Source: DAOUKH01 sp965261455
Lineage (GTDB): Bacteria > Chloroflexota > Dehalococcoidia > SHYB01
DNA length: 64,000 bases
NCBI GenBank assembly: GCA_965261455.1
Contig: OZ253453.1
Coordinates: 186,001-250,000, forward strand
Direction of reading: 5' to 3'
Shown here: piece after piece, positions 43,458 through 51,121 of the stretch
Position numbering within the stretch: the first letter of the stretch is position 1
Layout: each line of letters starts with the position of its first letter
Translations under genes and position numbers: made by a program
Notes under the pieces: generated by a model
Databases searched by the model: none
What the model was told of the DNA's origin: nothing
What the model saw: the letters and a program-made list of their open reading frames with translations, nothing else

Positions 43458-44887
43458 TGAGGACGCTAGGACGGCGGGTACGGTTGGCGGTGTACCTCGC
43501 GCTGGTGACGGCGGGGTTGGCCCTTCAGGCCGTGCCGGTGAGCGCCCAAGCCCCGGGCGCGGCCTTCCTCATCCACGTCGACGGGGTCATCGACCCCAAC
43601 CGCGCCAAGTATCTCGACCGCGCCCTTGATCGCGCAACCGCCGAGCAGGGCCAACTCGCTATCGTCCTCATCGACACGCCGGGCGGGCGACTCGACTCAA
43701 TGCGCGCCATGGTCGAGGACATCCTCGACGCCGGCATCCCCGTCGTCACCTACGTGGCGCCGCAGGGCGCCCGGGCGGGCTCGGCGGGCACCTTCATCAC
43801 CGGCGCCGGGCACATCGCCGTCATGGCCCCCGGCTCCAACATCGGCGCGGCTACACCCATATCGGGGACCGGCGAAGACCTGCCCGAGACCCTGGCCGAC
43901 AAGGTCACCAACGACGCCGCGGCCCTGGCCCGCAGCATCGCCGAGGCCCGCGGACGCAACCCCAACGCGTATGAGAGCACCGTCCGCGAAGCCTCCTCGT
44001 ACACCGCCGTCGAGGCGCTCGACCTGAACATGATCGACTTCCTCGCGGACGACCTGGACGACTTGCTTGCCAAGGTCGACGGGCGCACCGTCGAAGCCGG
44101 CGGCCGGACCGTCACACTCCAGACAGATGGGATCCGCTGCACCGAGCCCTTCGCCGCCTGCAACGATGTCGGCCTGAGTTGGGTCGAGCGCATCATCGAC
44201 GTCATCGCGGACCCGAACATCTCGTCGCTGCTGCTCTCGCTGGGCGGCCTGGGAATCTTCATCGAAATCCTGAACCCGGGGCTGATCTTCCCCGGTGTCT
44301 TCGGTGCCATCGCCCTCGTTTTGGCGTTCGTGGCATTCGGGAACATCCCGGTGAACTGGGCCGGCGTCGGGCTGGTGCTCTTCTCGCTCGTCCTGCTCTA
44401 CGTCGAGCTGCAGATCGCGGGCGTTGGCATTTTCGGCGCGGGAGCGGTGATCGCCTTCGTCTTCGGCGTGATCTTTCTGCTGGAGCCGTGGGCGGCCGAT
44501 CCGCCCTCCTTCGCCGGGCCCGACTTCAACCCAAGCCCCTGGCTCGTCGGCGGGCTTGCGGGCGGCTTCGGCGGCGCCTTCACCCTGCTGACGTGGCTGG
44601 GGCTCCGCGGCTCGGCCACGGGGGCCGAGCGCCCCGCGGTCGTGGGCAAGACGGGCCGTGTCCGCCGCGATCTGACCCCCACCGGCTCCGTCTTCGTCGA
44701 TGGACAGCTCTGGACGGCCGAGGAGATCAACGGCGCCTTCGTGCCCGCCGGCGAATTCGTCGAGGTCGAGGGCCTCGACGGCCTGACGCTGTGGGTCAAG
44801 AAGCGCGTCCGCCTCTTGCCCGAAGGTGGCCGGCACGGCCTCCCCGAAGGCGGGGAAGGCCCGGCGCCGGAGCGCCCCGCGCATTGA
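43457..44887 (+). CDS. nfeD: NfeD-family membrane serine protease
   Basis: 476-residue ClpP-fold membrane protease. An N-terminal signal segment (VYLALVTAGLALQAVPVSAQA) precedes the protease domain. LIDTPGGRLDSM, GARAGSAGTFITGAGH (catalytic Ser in SAGT) and the later ADKVTNDAAALAR (catalytic Lys) match NfeD1b-type enzymes. Next come four or five hydrophobic helices (about residues 255-345) and a C-terminal OB-like NfeD domain (GKTGRVRRDLTPTGSVFVDG). Such proteases cleave stomatin-like partners; a stomatin gene follows 153 nt downstream, the classic pair. Confidence 0.93.
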   Translation: MRTLGRRVRLAVYLALVTAGLALQAVPVSAQAPGAAFLIHVDGVIDPNRAKYLDRALDRATAEQGQLAIVLIDTPGGRLDSMRAMVEDILDAGIPVVTYVAPQGARAGSAGTFITGAGHIAVMAPGSNIGAATPISGTGEDLPETLADKVTNDAAALARSIAEARGRNPNAYESTVREASSYTAVEALDLNMIDFLADDLDDLLAKVDGRTVEAGGRTVTLQTDGIRCTEPFAACNDVGLSWVERIIDVIADPNISSLLLSLGGLGIFIEILNPGLIFPGVFGAIALVLAFVAFGNIPVNWAGVGLVLFSLVLLYVELQIAGVGIFGAGAVIAFVFGVIFLLEPWAADPPSFAGPDFNPSPWLVGGLAGGFGGAFTLLTWLGLRGSATGAERPAVVGKTGRVRRDLTPTGSVFVDGQLWTAEEINGAFVPAGEFVEVEGLDGLTLWVKKRVRLLPEGGRHGLPEGGEGPAPERPAH

Positions 44888-44972
44888 CGCTTAGGAGAGC
44901 GGCAACGTAAGCTAGCGGCGCGAGTTTCCAGAATACGGAACGCCGGCGACGAGCCGTCGGCTTTAGCATTAC

Positions 44973-44994
44973 GCGGGCGGAGTACCCCGCCCGC
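44973..44994. terminator. GC-rich hairpin between nfeD and stomatin genes
   Basis: GCGGGCGG (44973-44980) pairs with CCGCCCGC (44987-44994) around a 6-nt loop. No U tract follows. It may attenuate or stabilise transcripts between the two genes, rather than end transcription completely. Confidence 0.35.
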
Positions 44995-45040
44995 GCCGAG
45001 GCCGGTTTCAACAGAGACCAGTTTCAAAAGGAGATATGGT

Positions 45041-45910
45041 ATGGCCCCTGGAATCAATGTAGTGCGCCAGTGGGAGCGCATGGTCGTCTTACGGTTCGGA
45101 AGGTTCATCGAGCTTCGGCATCCAGGGATTCGTTGGCTGTGGCCGTTCATTAACTCGGGGACACGCAAGGTAGACTTGCGCGAGCGGTTCATCACCATCC
45201 CGAGCCAGACCGCCATCACGCGGGACAACGCCCCCATCGACATCGACTTCCTCATCTACTTGCGCGTGATGGAGAGCGAACCCCAGAGGTCGGTAATCGA
45301 GGTGCAGGACTTCATCGGCGCGGTGCAGGGCGTGGCGATCACGACGCTCCGCGCCGTCATCGGCGACATCGCTCTCGACGACGTGCTCGCCAAGCGTGAG
45401 CAGATCAACGACACCCTGCGGGTGAAGCTCGACGAGGTCACGGTGCGCTGGGGAGTCAAGGTAACCACGGTGGAAATTCGGGAGATCACCCCGCCGCGCG
45501 ACATTCAGGCTGCGATGAACCGCCAGATGTCGGCAGAACGAGAGCGCCGAGCCGCCGTCATTGAGGCCGAAGGGGCGCGCGTCGCCTCCGTCACCGTCGC
45601 CGAAGGCGAGAAGCAGGCCCAAATCCTCCGCGCCGAGGGCGACCGCCAGGCCCAAATCCTCCGCGCCGAGGCCCATCAGCAGGCCCAGGTACTCGAAGCG
45701 GACGGCTTCGCCCAAGCGCTCGACCGCATCTTCACCGTCGCCAAGACGGTCGACGGCAAGACGATGGGCCTCCAGTACCTGGAAACCCTCAAGAGCCTGG
45801 GCGACAGCCCCTCCACCAAGTTCATCTTCCCCATGGAGTTCACCAACCTCATGCAGTCGGTGAGTGGCATGTTCCCCGGCTCCGGCAACGACGGTCAGGA
45901 CGCCTCGTAG
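45041..45910 (+). CDS. SPFH/stomatin-family protein
   Basis: 289-residue Band-7 domain protein. The N-terminus (VVRQWERMVVLRFGRFIELR, then GIRWLWPF) lacks a clear long transmembrane helix, so membrane attachment may be through a hydrophobic hairpin. SPFH signature: QTAITRDNAPIDIDFLIYLR. After residue ~165 there is a coiled-coil with an 11-residue repeat (AEGEKQAQILR, AEGDRQAQILR, AEAHQQAQVLE). Stomatins form membrane rings and are cleaved or regulated by NfeD partners; the neighbour is that partner. A strong AAGGAG (45028-45033) sits 7 nt before the ATG. Confidence 0.93.
   Translation: MAPGINVVRQWERMVVLRFGRFIELRHPGIRWLWPFINSGTRKVDLRERFITIPSQTAITRDNAPIDIDFLIYLRVMESEPQRSVIEVQDFIGAVQGVAITTLRAVIGDIALDDVLAKREQINDTLRVKLDEVTVRWGVKVTTVEIREITPPRDIQAAMNRQMSAERERRAAVIEAEGARVASVTVAEGEKQAQILRAEGDRQAQILRAEAHQQAQVLEADGFAQALDRIFTVAKTVDGKTMGLQYLETLKSLGDSPSTKFIFPMEFTNLMQSVSGMFPGSGNDGQDAS
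45614..45690 (+). repeat. 33-bp tandem repeat inside the stomatin gene
   Basis: CAGGCCCAAATCCTCCGCG recurs at 45614 and 45647, with a third, diverged copy near 45680. The period is 33 bp, or eleven residues, and encodes a hendecad coiled coil. It is an in-frame coding repeat, not a mobile element. Confidence 0.7.
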
Positions 45911-45928
45911 CGCGCCGCGGTGCTTACC

Positions 45929-45951
45929 CCCTCTCCCTTCAAGGGAGAGGG
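45929..45951. terminator. 11-bp palindrome between convergent genes
   Basis: CCCTCTCCCTT (45929-45939) pairs with AAGGGAGAGGG (45941-45951), centred on one base. It sits 18 nt after the stomatin stop and ahead of the TldD stop, so it probably serves both. The GGTTGGGGTGGG tail is a form widely seen as an intergenic repeat in metagenomic genomes. Confidence 0.5.
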
Positions 45952-45972
45952 TTGGGGTGGGTACGCCGCCCC

Positions 45973-47415
45973 CTAGCCCATCAGCCCAACCCGCACGCCG
46001 CGGAACCGCGCCGGCGACGCGCCGTGCCCGACGTGCCCCACCTGCTCCGGCTGGCCCTTGCCGCAGTTTGGCACGCCCCACACCGTCCACGACTCCGGGC
46101 CGCACACCGCATCGCACGACCCCCAGAACTGGGGCGTCGTCCCCGTGTAGGTGGGGTTCTTCAACATGCGCCCCAGCTTGCCGCCCTTGATCTCCCAGGC
46201 GATCTCCGTCCCGAACTGGAAGTTGAGCCGCTTGTCGTCGATGCTCCAACTCCGGTTCGTCTGCATGTAGACGCCGTCGTCGGTGTCGGCGATCAGGTCG
46301 TCGAGCGACCAGCCGCCGGGTTCGAGGTTCACGTTAGTCATGCGGATGAGCGGGATACGGTCCCAGCCGCTGGCGCGGGCCGTGCCGTTGCTCCGGCCCC
46401 CGAGCTTAGCGGCGGTTTCCCGCGAGGTGAGATAGCCCACAAAGACGCCGTGCTCGACCACGGCGGCGCGCTGCGCGGGGACGCCCTCGTCGTCGTATCC
46501 GAACGTGCCGAGCCCACCGGGGATCGTGGCGTCGATGGTGATGTTCACCACGTCGGAGCCGTAGCGGAAGGCGCCAAGCTTGTCCGTGGTGAGGAAGCTC
46601 GTGCCGGCAAACGCCGCCTCCGTCCCCAAGACCCGGTCGAGCTCGATCGGGTGCCCGCACGACTCATGGACCTGTAGCGCCGTCTGTGAGCCATCGAGGA
46701 TCACCGTCGTCTCGCCGGAGGGGCACTGATCGGCGCTCAGCAGCGCGGCGGCCTCCTCCGCGATGCGCCCTGCGTTGCCCGGCAGATCGCAGCGCTCGAC
46801 GAGCTCCCACCCCTCGGTCCCCATGTGCCGCCCCACGCTGTTGGGGTAGCTCCGGTTCTGCACCTCGCCGCCGCCGACCGCCGTGGCCTCGATCAGGCAG
46901 CCGGTCTCGACGAGGTCTTGCTCAATGAAGCTGCCCTCCGTGCTGGCGAAGAGCTTGTGGATGCGCCCGATCTCCGTCGCCGCCGCCGCGACCGCGATCC
47001 CTTTGACCCGTCGCATATCGTCCGACGCCCGCGTCAGCAGCGCGACCTTCTCCGCGAGATCGACGACGAAGGGGTCGCGCCGCACCGGCGTGGCGTACGA
47101 CGCCGTGATCGGGGCGGGATCGCCGATGTCGACGGGCACGCGGAGCGCAGTGGAGGACGCCTTGGCGATGCGGACCGCCGTTGCGGCCGCCGCGTCGACA
47201 TCCTGCGCGCCAAGCCGCGACGTGGCGGCGAACCCCCACCCGCCGTTGGCGATGACCCGAACCCCGACCCCGCGGCTGCGGTCCGACGTCACCGCCTCAA
47301 CGCGGCCGTCCTTCACCGAAACGATCTGCCGCTCCTCCTCCACGAACCGCGCGTCGGCGTAGGAGGCGCCGCGCAACCGCGCTGTGTCCAGCGCTCTTAG
47401 CAGCAGGTCCTTCAT
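45973..47415 (-). CDS. tldD: TldD/PmbA-family metalloprotease
   Basis: 480-residue protein from the ATG at 47415; a longer frame upstream runs into the next gene. VHESCGHPIELD is the HExxxH zinc motif of TldD. GVGVRVIANGGWGFAA and TSFLTTDKLG are other family blocks, and MTNVNLEPG starts the C-terminal barrel. TldD usually works as a heterodimer with TldE/PmbA, degrading peptides; no tldE gene lies beside it here. The gene has normal GC content, unlike the DUF488/dual-OB cassette that precedes it on the same strand. Confidence 0.93.
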   Translation of the reverse strand: MKDLLLRALDTARLRGASYADARFVEEERQIVSVKDGRVEAVTSDRSRGVGVRVIANGGWGFAATSRLGAQDVDAAAATAVRIAKASSTALRVPVDIGDPAPITASYATPVRRDPFVVDLAEKVALLTRASDDMRRVKGIAVAAAATEIGRIHKLFASTEGSFIEQDLVETGCLIEATAVGGGEVQNRSYPNSVGRHMGTEGWELVERCDLPGNAGRIAEEAAALLSADQCPSGETTVILDGSQTALQVHESCGHPIELDRVLGTEAAFAGTSFLTTDKLGAFRYGSDVVNITIDATIPGGLGTFGYDDEGVPAQRAAVVEHGVFVGYLTSRETAAKLGGRSNGTARASGWDRIPLIRMTNVNLEPGGWSLDDLIADTDDGVYMQTNRSWSIDDKRLNFQFGTEIAWEIKGGKLGRMLKNPTYTGTTPQFWGSCDAVCGPESWTVWGVPNCGKGQPEQVGHVGHGASPARFRGVRVGLMG

Positions 47416-47456
47416 CGTGCTAGGTGATCTGCCGTCGGGACGCGCGCCAAAGGCGG

Positions 47457-48170
47457 TCAAACCGCCCGGGCGGTGCTCCAAAGGGGGTCGTCTTCCAAGT
47501 GTATGCCGTTGACCTGGAGCCAATGGCGGCGCGGTGCGGTGCCAGACGACCATGCCCTAGTGAGGCCGACGCTGAGCAGGAGCGGAACGCCGTTCTTGAT
47601 GCGTTCCTGGACATCGTGGAAGGTCGGAAGATTCACCGTCGATAAATCGTCGTTGTAGAGACGGACGTCGCTGACACTCAGATCCAAGCTGCGGAGCTCT
47701 CCATCTTCGACGATCATCCGCAACTTACCTCCGTCATTCACGAAGAGGTTCGTTTTCCCAGATGGTTTCAGGCAGCCCAGTGATGCCCTTCCTTGTCCCT
47801 CACTCGTCATCGCCGACTGACTCCGGCGTTGGAGATCGGTGCCAAAAATGGCTTGCAAGCGCTCTTGAGACACCTCCGACAAATGTTTCCAGAATTCAAG
47901 AGGTTCCATTCCTTCAACGAAACGCGCCCGTTCTGGCGAGAACTGGCGGTCCTCCACTTCGGGAGGCGTTCCCTCCGCGCACACACTCCCCAAATCAACC
48001 ACCGCGCCGATATCAAACGGCCCGCCATTAGATTTGAGCAGGTTCTTGTGTAGCTGAGACCCGCCAAGCGTTGGCCGAACATGGCGGTGATTGTCATCGT
48101 CTAGGTCAAGCCCAGCCACACAGATGTAGGGGTGCTTCATCCTGGTGAGGTGGCTTACTACGATGCGCAC
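47457..48170 (-). CDS. dual OB domain-type protein
   Basis: 237-residue protein starting at GTG 48170. The N-terminal part (VVSHLTRMKHPYICVAGLDL, with NHRHVRPTLGG) and the middle (FVNDGGKLRMIVEDGELRSL) suggest two OB-like beta barrels, as in proteins annotated as dual OB domain that accompany DUF488. No catalytic motif is visible. It lies 12 nt after a DUF488 gene in a three-gene run from 49174 to 47457. OB folds bind nucleic acids or nucleotides, so a sensing role is inferred. The DNA is lower in GC than the flanks. Confidence 0.6.
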   Translation of the reverse strand: MRIVVSHLTRMKHPYICVAGLDLDDDNHRHVRPTLGGSQLHKNLLKSNGGPFDIGAVVDLGSVCAEGTPPEVEDRQFSPERARFVEGMEPLEFWKHLSEVSQERLQAIFGTDLQRRSQSAMTSEGQGRASLGCLKPSGKTNLFVNDGGKLRMIVEDGELRSLDLSVSDVRLYNDDLSTVNLPTFHDVQERIKNGVPLLLSVGLTRAWSSGTAPRRHWLQVNGIHLEDDPLWSTARAV

Positions 48171-48182
48171 TAGAACTTTTCC

Positions 48183-48665
48183 CTAGAGGTGTGCTATGGA
48201 GATGTCCCACCCCTGCTCTTTCAGGTACTCCAGCACTAAGCGCCTATGACAGTGCTCGGCCGTATGCTCACTGCACAGAAGGACCGTGGGTTCACGGAAT
48301 TCATCCGCTCGAATGGTTTTCTCGATCTCTCTCTCTCTCATCAAGTCGAGGAAGCCGCGCTCGTAGTCGGCCCAAATCCCTTTCGGCTTTCTGCCATTCT
48401 GCTTTGTGCCATTTAGTTTCTTGGCCTTTGGCTTCCTGTAGGAGTCAAGCAACTCCTGCGTGGGTGCAAGCAAGGGTTGGTGTTCGTATTCGACACCGCA
48501 AAGCTCGGCTAGGAAGAACTTCAGGTCGTCTTGCTTGGAGAAGCCAGCGAGCTGGGACACGTTGTTCAGACGCACATCAAGCAGACGCTTCACTCCAGCC
48601 AGTCGGATTGCTCCGAAGAAGTCGGCGGCGCTCCTCTTGGTAAAACCGATCGTGTAGACCTCCAT
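48183..48665 (-). CDS. DUF488-family protein (second of two)
   Basis: 160 residues. VYTIGFTKRSAADFFGAI, LLDVRLNNVSQ, and the C-terminal LLCSEHTAEHCHRRLVLEYL are the DUF488 pattern, with the conserved Cys and CHRR block. The family is of uncertain biochemical role; the Cys-based loop recalls rhodanese-like folds. The start lies 76 nt within the end of the upstream DUF488 gene in another frame, which suggests coupling. A Lys-rich insert (KPKAKKLNGTKQNGRKPKG) near the middle is unlike the first copy. Confidence 0.85.
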   Translation of the reverse strand: MEVYTIGFTKRSAADFFGAIRLAGVKRLLDVRLNNVSQLAGFSKQDDLKFFLAELCGVEYEHQPLLAPTQELLDSYRKPKAKKLNGTKQNGRKPKGIWADYERGFLDLMREREIEKTIRADEFREPTVLLCSEHTAEHCHRRLVLEYLKEQGWDISIAHL

Positions 48666-49174
48666 TCGTCTTCCCCTTCCAGATCGAAAAGCCTCATTTG
48701 GCGTTTGGTTTCAAGATCGTCATCAGCTTGAAGATCGCCGTTTGCGCGGAGATGCTCTACCGTGACGCCACGCTCTTGGAGGACTCGGGCTACAAGAAGG
48801 CGGCGGTGGCAGGAGGTTGGGTCCTCCTCGCTGCACATCATCGCCACTCGAGATTCCTGTAATCCCGCCTCCAGACGAGTCAGCCCTTCCAGAAAACGCT
48901 GGCTTTGCGCAAGCTTGCCGTAGAGGACATGCCCTTCAGTATCGTAGAACTCGCTGCCTTTGGGGCGTCCGCCTAACTCGGCGCCCATGAAGACATAGGC
49001 GATACCGTAGCCCCTGAGCGCTGGCTCGATGCTTTCCCGGTTGAATTGGGGGCAATACCGCGAGTAGGGATGCGAGCGGATATCCGCGACGACCTCGACG
49101 TCCTGTGCGTCAAGCAGGCGCAGAAACTCAGAGAGCTCGATATTGGAGTGACCTACGGTGAGCACGCTTTCCAT
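48590..49174 (-). CDS. DUF488-family protein (first of two)
   Basis: 194 residues. VLTVGHSNIELSEFLRLL, VVADIRSHPYSRYCPQFNRE, MGAELGGRPKG, and AMMCSEEDPTSCHRRLLVA are the standard DUF488 blocks. The C-terminal ~40 residues (TKRQMRLFDLEGEDEWRST ...) extend past the domain. It begins the DUF488-DUF488-dual-OB run; the second DUF488 gene overlaps it by 76 nt. The two DUF488 copies are clearly different from each other, so this is not a recent duplication. Lower GC suggests transfer. Confidence 0.88.
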   Translation of the reverse strand: MESVLTVGHSNIELSEFLRLLDAQDVEVVADIRSHPYSRYCPQFNRESIEPALRGYGIAYVFMGAELGGRPKGSEFYDTEGHVLYGKLAQSQRFLEGLTRLEAGLQESRVAMMCSEEDPTSCHRRLLVARVLQERGVTVEHLRANGDLQADDDLETKRQMRLFDLEGEDEWRSTRSVLPRGAPPTSSEQSDWLE

Positions 49175-49260
49175 TGACCGCGCCTAACCGAGTTCCCCTT
49201 GTGGCGCAGGGATCTGAAACCGATTATACATGCGTCCGCCAGAATTCGATGGCGGGGGCT

Positions 49261-49605
49261 TCAGCAAGACGAGTGGAGCGTCGGCTCGCGCTTCGTATCC
49301 GGCGCGGCGGCTTGGAAGGCGCGCACGTCGTCGAGCAGGCGGGCCACGTCGACGCCCAAGTACGACGGCGCGAATGGGGCCAAGCGGGCCACGCCTTTAC
49401 CCAACATCGACGCGCCGCCTTTGCGGTTCCCTCGCGCCTCGTGATGCAATCCCACGGCCACCTGCAGCACGCCTTGATAGAACTCGCGGTCGGAGCCCTC
49501 CGCGACGAGCCACAGGCGCTCCAGCGCCTCGTGCGCCTCGAAGTAGCGGCCCGCGTTGAAGAGGCCGACGGCCTCGGCTAGGCCGTCTTCTTCCTCCGCC
49601 GCCAT
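49261..49605 (-). CDS. DUF309-family protein
   Basis: 114-residue all-helical protein. FNAGRYFEAHEALERLW is the DUF309 hallmark, followed by FYQGVLQVAVGLHHEARGN with conserved His. Function of DUF309 is unknown; a metal site is plausible from the His/Glu pattern. The ATG lies 12 nt after the stop of the ArsC-like Sec candidate, same strand, so they are likely in one transcript with the Cld-like gene upstream. Confidence 0.9.
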   Translation of the reverse strand: MAAEEEDGLAEAVGLFNAGRYFEAHEALERLWLVAEGSDREFYQGVLQVAVGLHHEARGNRKGGASMLGKGVARLAPFAPSYLGVDVARLLDDVRAFQAAAPDTKREPTLHSSC

Positions 49606-49617
49606 CGGCCCGCCCGG

Positions 49618-49962
49618 CTAGCCGATCAGCTCGGCGAGGCGGTCCTTGTCCGAGCCGAAGACGATCTCCCCGTCTATCTCGTAGATCGGCCGGCGGAGGA
49701 TGCTCGGCTCTCTGGCGATGAGGTCGAGAGCCTCGTCGGCGGAGAGCGCCGAGCCGTCGACGCCCAGCTTACGGAACGACGGCTTGCGTGTGTCGATGAG
49801 CGACGCGGGGTCGCCGCTCGAAAGGCGCAGGACCTCATCGCGGCTCAGCGGCTCCTTGGCGAACTCGCGGGCGGTGAACTCGATTCCCTTTTCCGAAAGC
49901 GACGCTTTCGCCTTGCGGCAGGACGTTCAGGTCGCCTTCCAGTAAAACGTGACGTTCGCCAT
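49618..49962 (-). CDS. ArsC/Spx-family protein with in-frame TGA (candidate selenoprotein)
   Basis: 114 residues if TGA is read through. From ATG 49962 (AGGAG 6 nt upstream) it reads MANVTFYWKAT, then TGA at 49929-49927, then TSCRKAKASLSEKGIEF. ArsC, Spx and YffB relatives have Cys-x-x-Cys here, so TGA takes the place of the first Cys, giving U-T-S-C. Later blocks are LIDTRKPSFRKLG and SILRRPIYEIDGEIVFGS (with the family's RRP), through to TAG. The rest of the frame is clean. A hairpin 16 nt after TGA fits a bacterial SECIS. The expected role is thiol/selenol redox chemistry, not necessarily arsenate. A point mutation is the alternative. Confidence 0.75.
49894..49929 (-). promoter_or_regulatory. 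candidate bacterial SECIS element
   Basis: On the minus strand, TGA (49929-49927) is followed by 16 nt and then the stem CGAAAGC (49910-49904), loop GTC (49903-49901), and GCTTTCG (49900-49894). That is seven perfect pairs, an apical loop beginning with G, and 23 nt from TGA to the loop. This agrees with the known bacterial pattern (loop 16-37 nt from UGA, early G). No structure prediction was run. Confidence 0.6.
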
Positions 49963-50002
49963 CGCTCGCTCCTGTCTGTGCTGCTGTATGCCTATCTCGC
50001 GG

Positions 50003-50701
50003 TCAGTCACCCAGCGCGTCGAGGGCCTCGTCGATTCCCATCGAGACGCCGGTGAAGATCGGCGTGTCCCGCACCGTGTACATGCTGCCTTTCGTCTCCC
50101 GTAACTCCATGACGAGATCGAGGAAGTCGCCGGGGTGGTCGGACTCGAACGAGACGACGAAGTCCTGGTCGTCGAGGCCGAAGGAGTACGAGGTGTTGAT
50201 GCGGACGCGGGGGTACTTGTGGCCGACCTTGATGTGCGTATCCATCATGGCCTGGCGCTCTTCCAGCGGCAGGAGGTACCACTCACGGCTCTTCACGAAG
50301 GGGTAGACGAAGAGATATTTCGACCCGATAGGCCGTATCTTCAGCCGCGTCCCCTCCTGGTCCTCGTGACTGTGCCGGTCGATGTACTGCGACTTGCGTG
50401 TCATCGCCAAGAAGGAGTGCGGCATGGTGAGGTAGCCGCCCATGCAGGTCGAGTAGATGCGCGTCGATAGCGCCTGCAGGTCTTCGAGGTTGAGGGCGAC
50501 CGTCCAGAGGAAGAAGTCGGCGTCGGCCCGCGTACCGGTGAGGACGTAGGGGCAGATCATCATCCGGTCGGACATCTCGCCGACGACGGCGGCTACCTCG
50601 CGCTTGCCCTGGGCCTTCGATTCGGCGTCCAAACGCCGCCACTTCGGCGACACCCGGTAGAAGGTGTATTTTACGAATTGGCGTCCGTCTTCAGCCTGCA
50701 A
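50003..50701 (-). CDS. chlorite dismutase/HemQ-family protein
   Basis: 232-residue dimeric alpha-beta barrel hemoprotein family member. FVKYTFYRVSPKWRRLD, DADFFLWTVALNLEDLQ, VYPFVKSREWYLLP, and DTHIKVGHKYPRVRINT followed by SFGLDDQDFVVSFE (the heme-proximal His region and following strand) match the HemQ-like branch. In many Gram-positive-type lineages HemQ makes heme b from coproheme. It starts with TTG at 50701. An ArsC-like Sec candidate and DUF309 follow it, same strand. No chlorite-respiration genes are nearby, so the HemQ role is favoured. Confidence 0.88.
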   Translation of the reverse strand: MQAEDGRQFVKYTFYRVSPKWRRLDAESKAQGKREVAAVVGEMSDRMMICPYVLTGTRADADFFLWTVALNLEDLQALSTRIYSTCMGGYLTMPHSFLAMTRKSQYIDRHSHEDQEGTRLKIRPIGSKYLFVYPFVKSREWYLLPLEERQAMMDTHIKVGHKYPRVRINTSYSFGLDDQDFVVSFESDHPGDFLDLVMELRETKGSMYTVRDTPIFTGVSMGIDEALDALGD

Positions 50702-50792
50702 TCGAGTCCCCCAAGTTTCCGTGGTTGGGCCGCAACCATGCTAGCAACGGCTTCAGAAGGCGTCAACGAACCGTGGGGCGCGACGGGCGGGA

Positions 50793-51110
50793 CTACTCCG
50801 GCCTGTAGGCCGCCACCTTGTCCAGCCTCCGGGAAAGGCGGTCCTGGGCAGTCTCTAGGTCGTACTGGCTTTGCAACCCCATCCAGAACTCCGCGGAGTT
50901 CCCGAAGAACCGTGATAGTAGCAAGGCCGTCTCCGCAGTGATCGACCGCTGCCCGTGCACGATGGCATGAATTCGGCGCGGGTCCACGCCGATCGCCTTG
51001 GCCAACCGGTACTGGCTCACCCTCATCGGAAGGAGAAACTCCTCATTGAGCACCTCTCCGGGATGAATGGGCGGGAGCCTCTCTAGGCCGTGGGTCGTGT
51101 TCGTAGTCAT
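50793..51110 (-). CDS. higA: HigA-family antitoxin
   Basis: 105-residue XRE-type helix-turn-helix protein. RLPPIHPGEVLNEEFL is the HigA/VapI lead-in; the HTH is VSQYRLAKAIGVDPRRIHAI; the tail is FFGNSAEFWMGLQSQYDLE. The ATG at 51110 (AGGAGG just upstream) is 11 nt after the toxin gene's stop. HigA neutralises HigB and represses the operon. Confidence 0.92.
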   Translation of the reverse strand: MTTNTTHGLERLPPIHPGEVLNEEFLLPMRVSQYRLAKAIGVDPRRIHAIVHGQRSITAETALLLSRFFGNSAEFWMGLQSQYDLETAQDRLSRRLDKVAAYRPE

Positions 51111-51121
51111 GGCCTCCTCGT

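Noticed and set aside
43697..44884. 395-codon frame antisense to nfeD
   Set aside because: No domain, acidic/Gly-rich composition, opposite a well-defined membrane protease.
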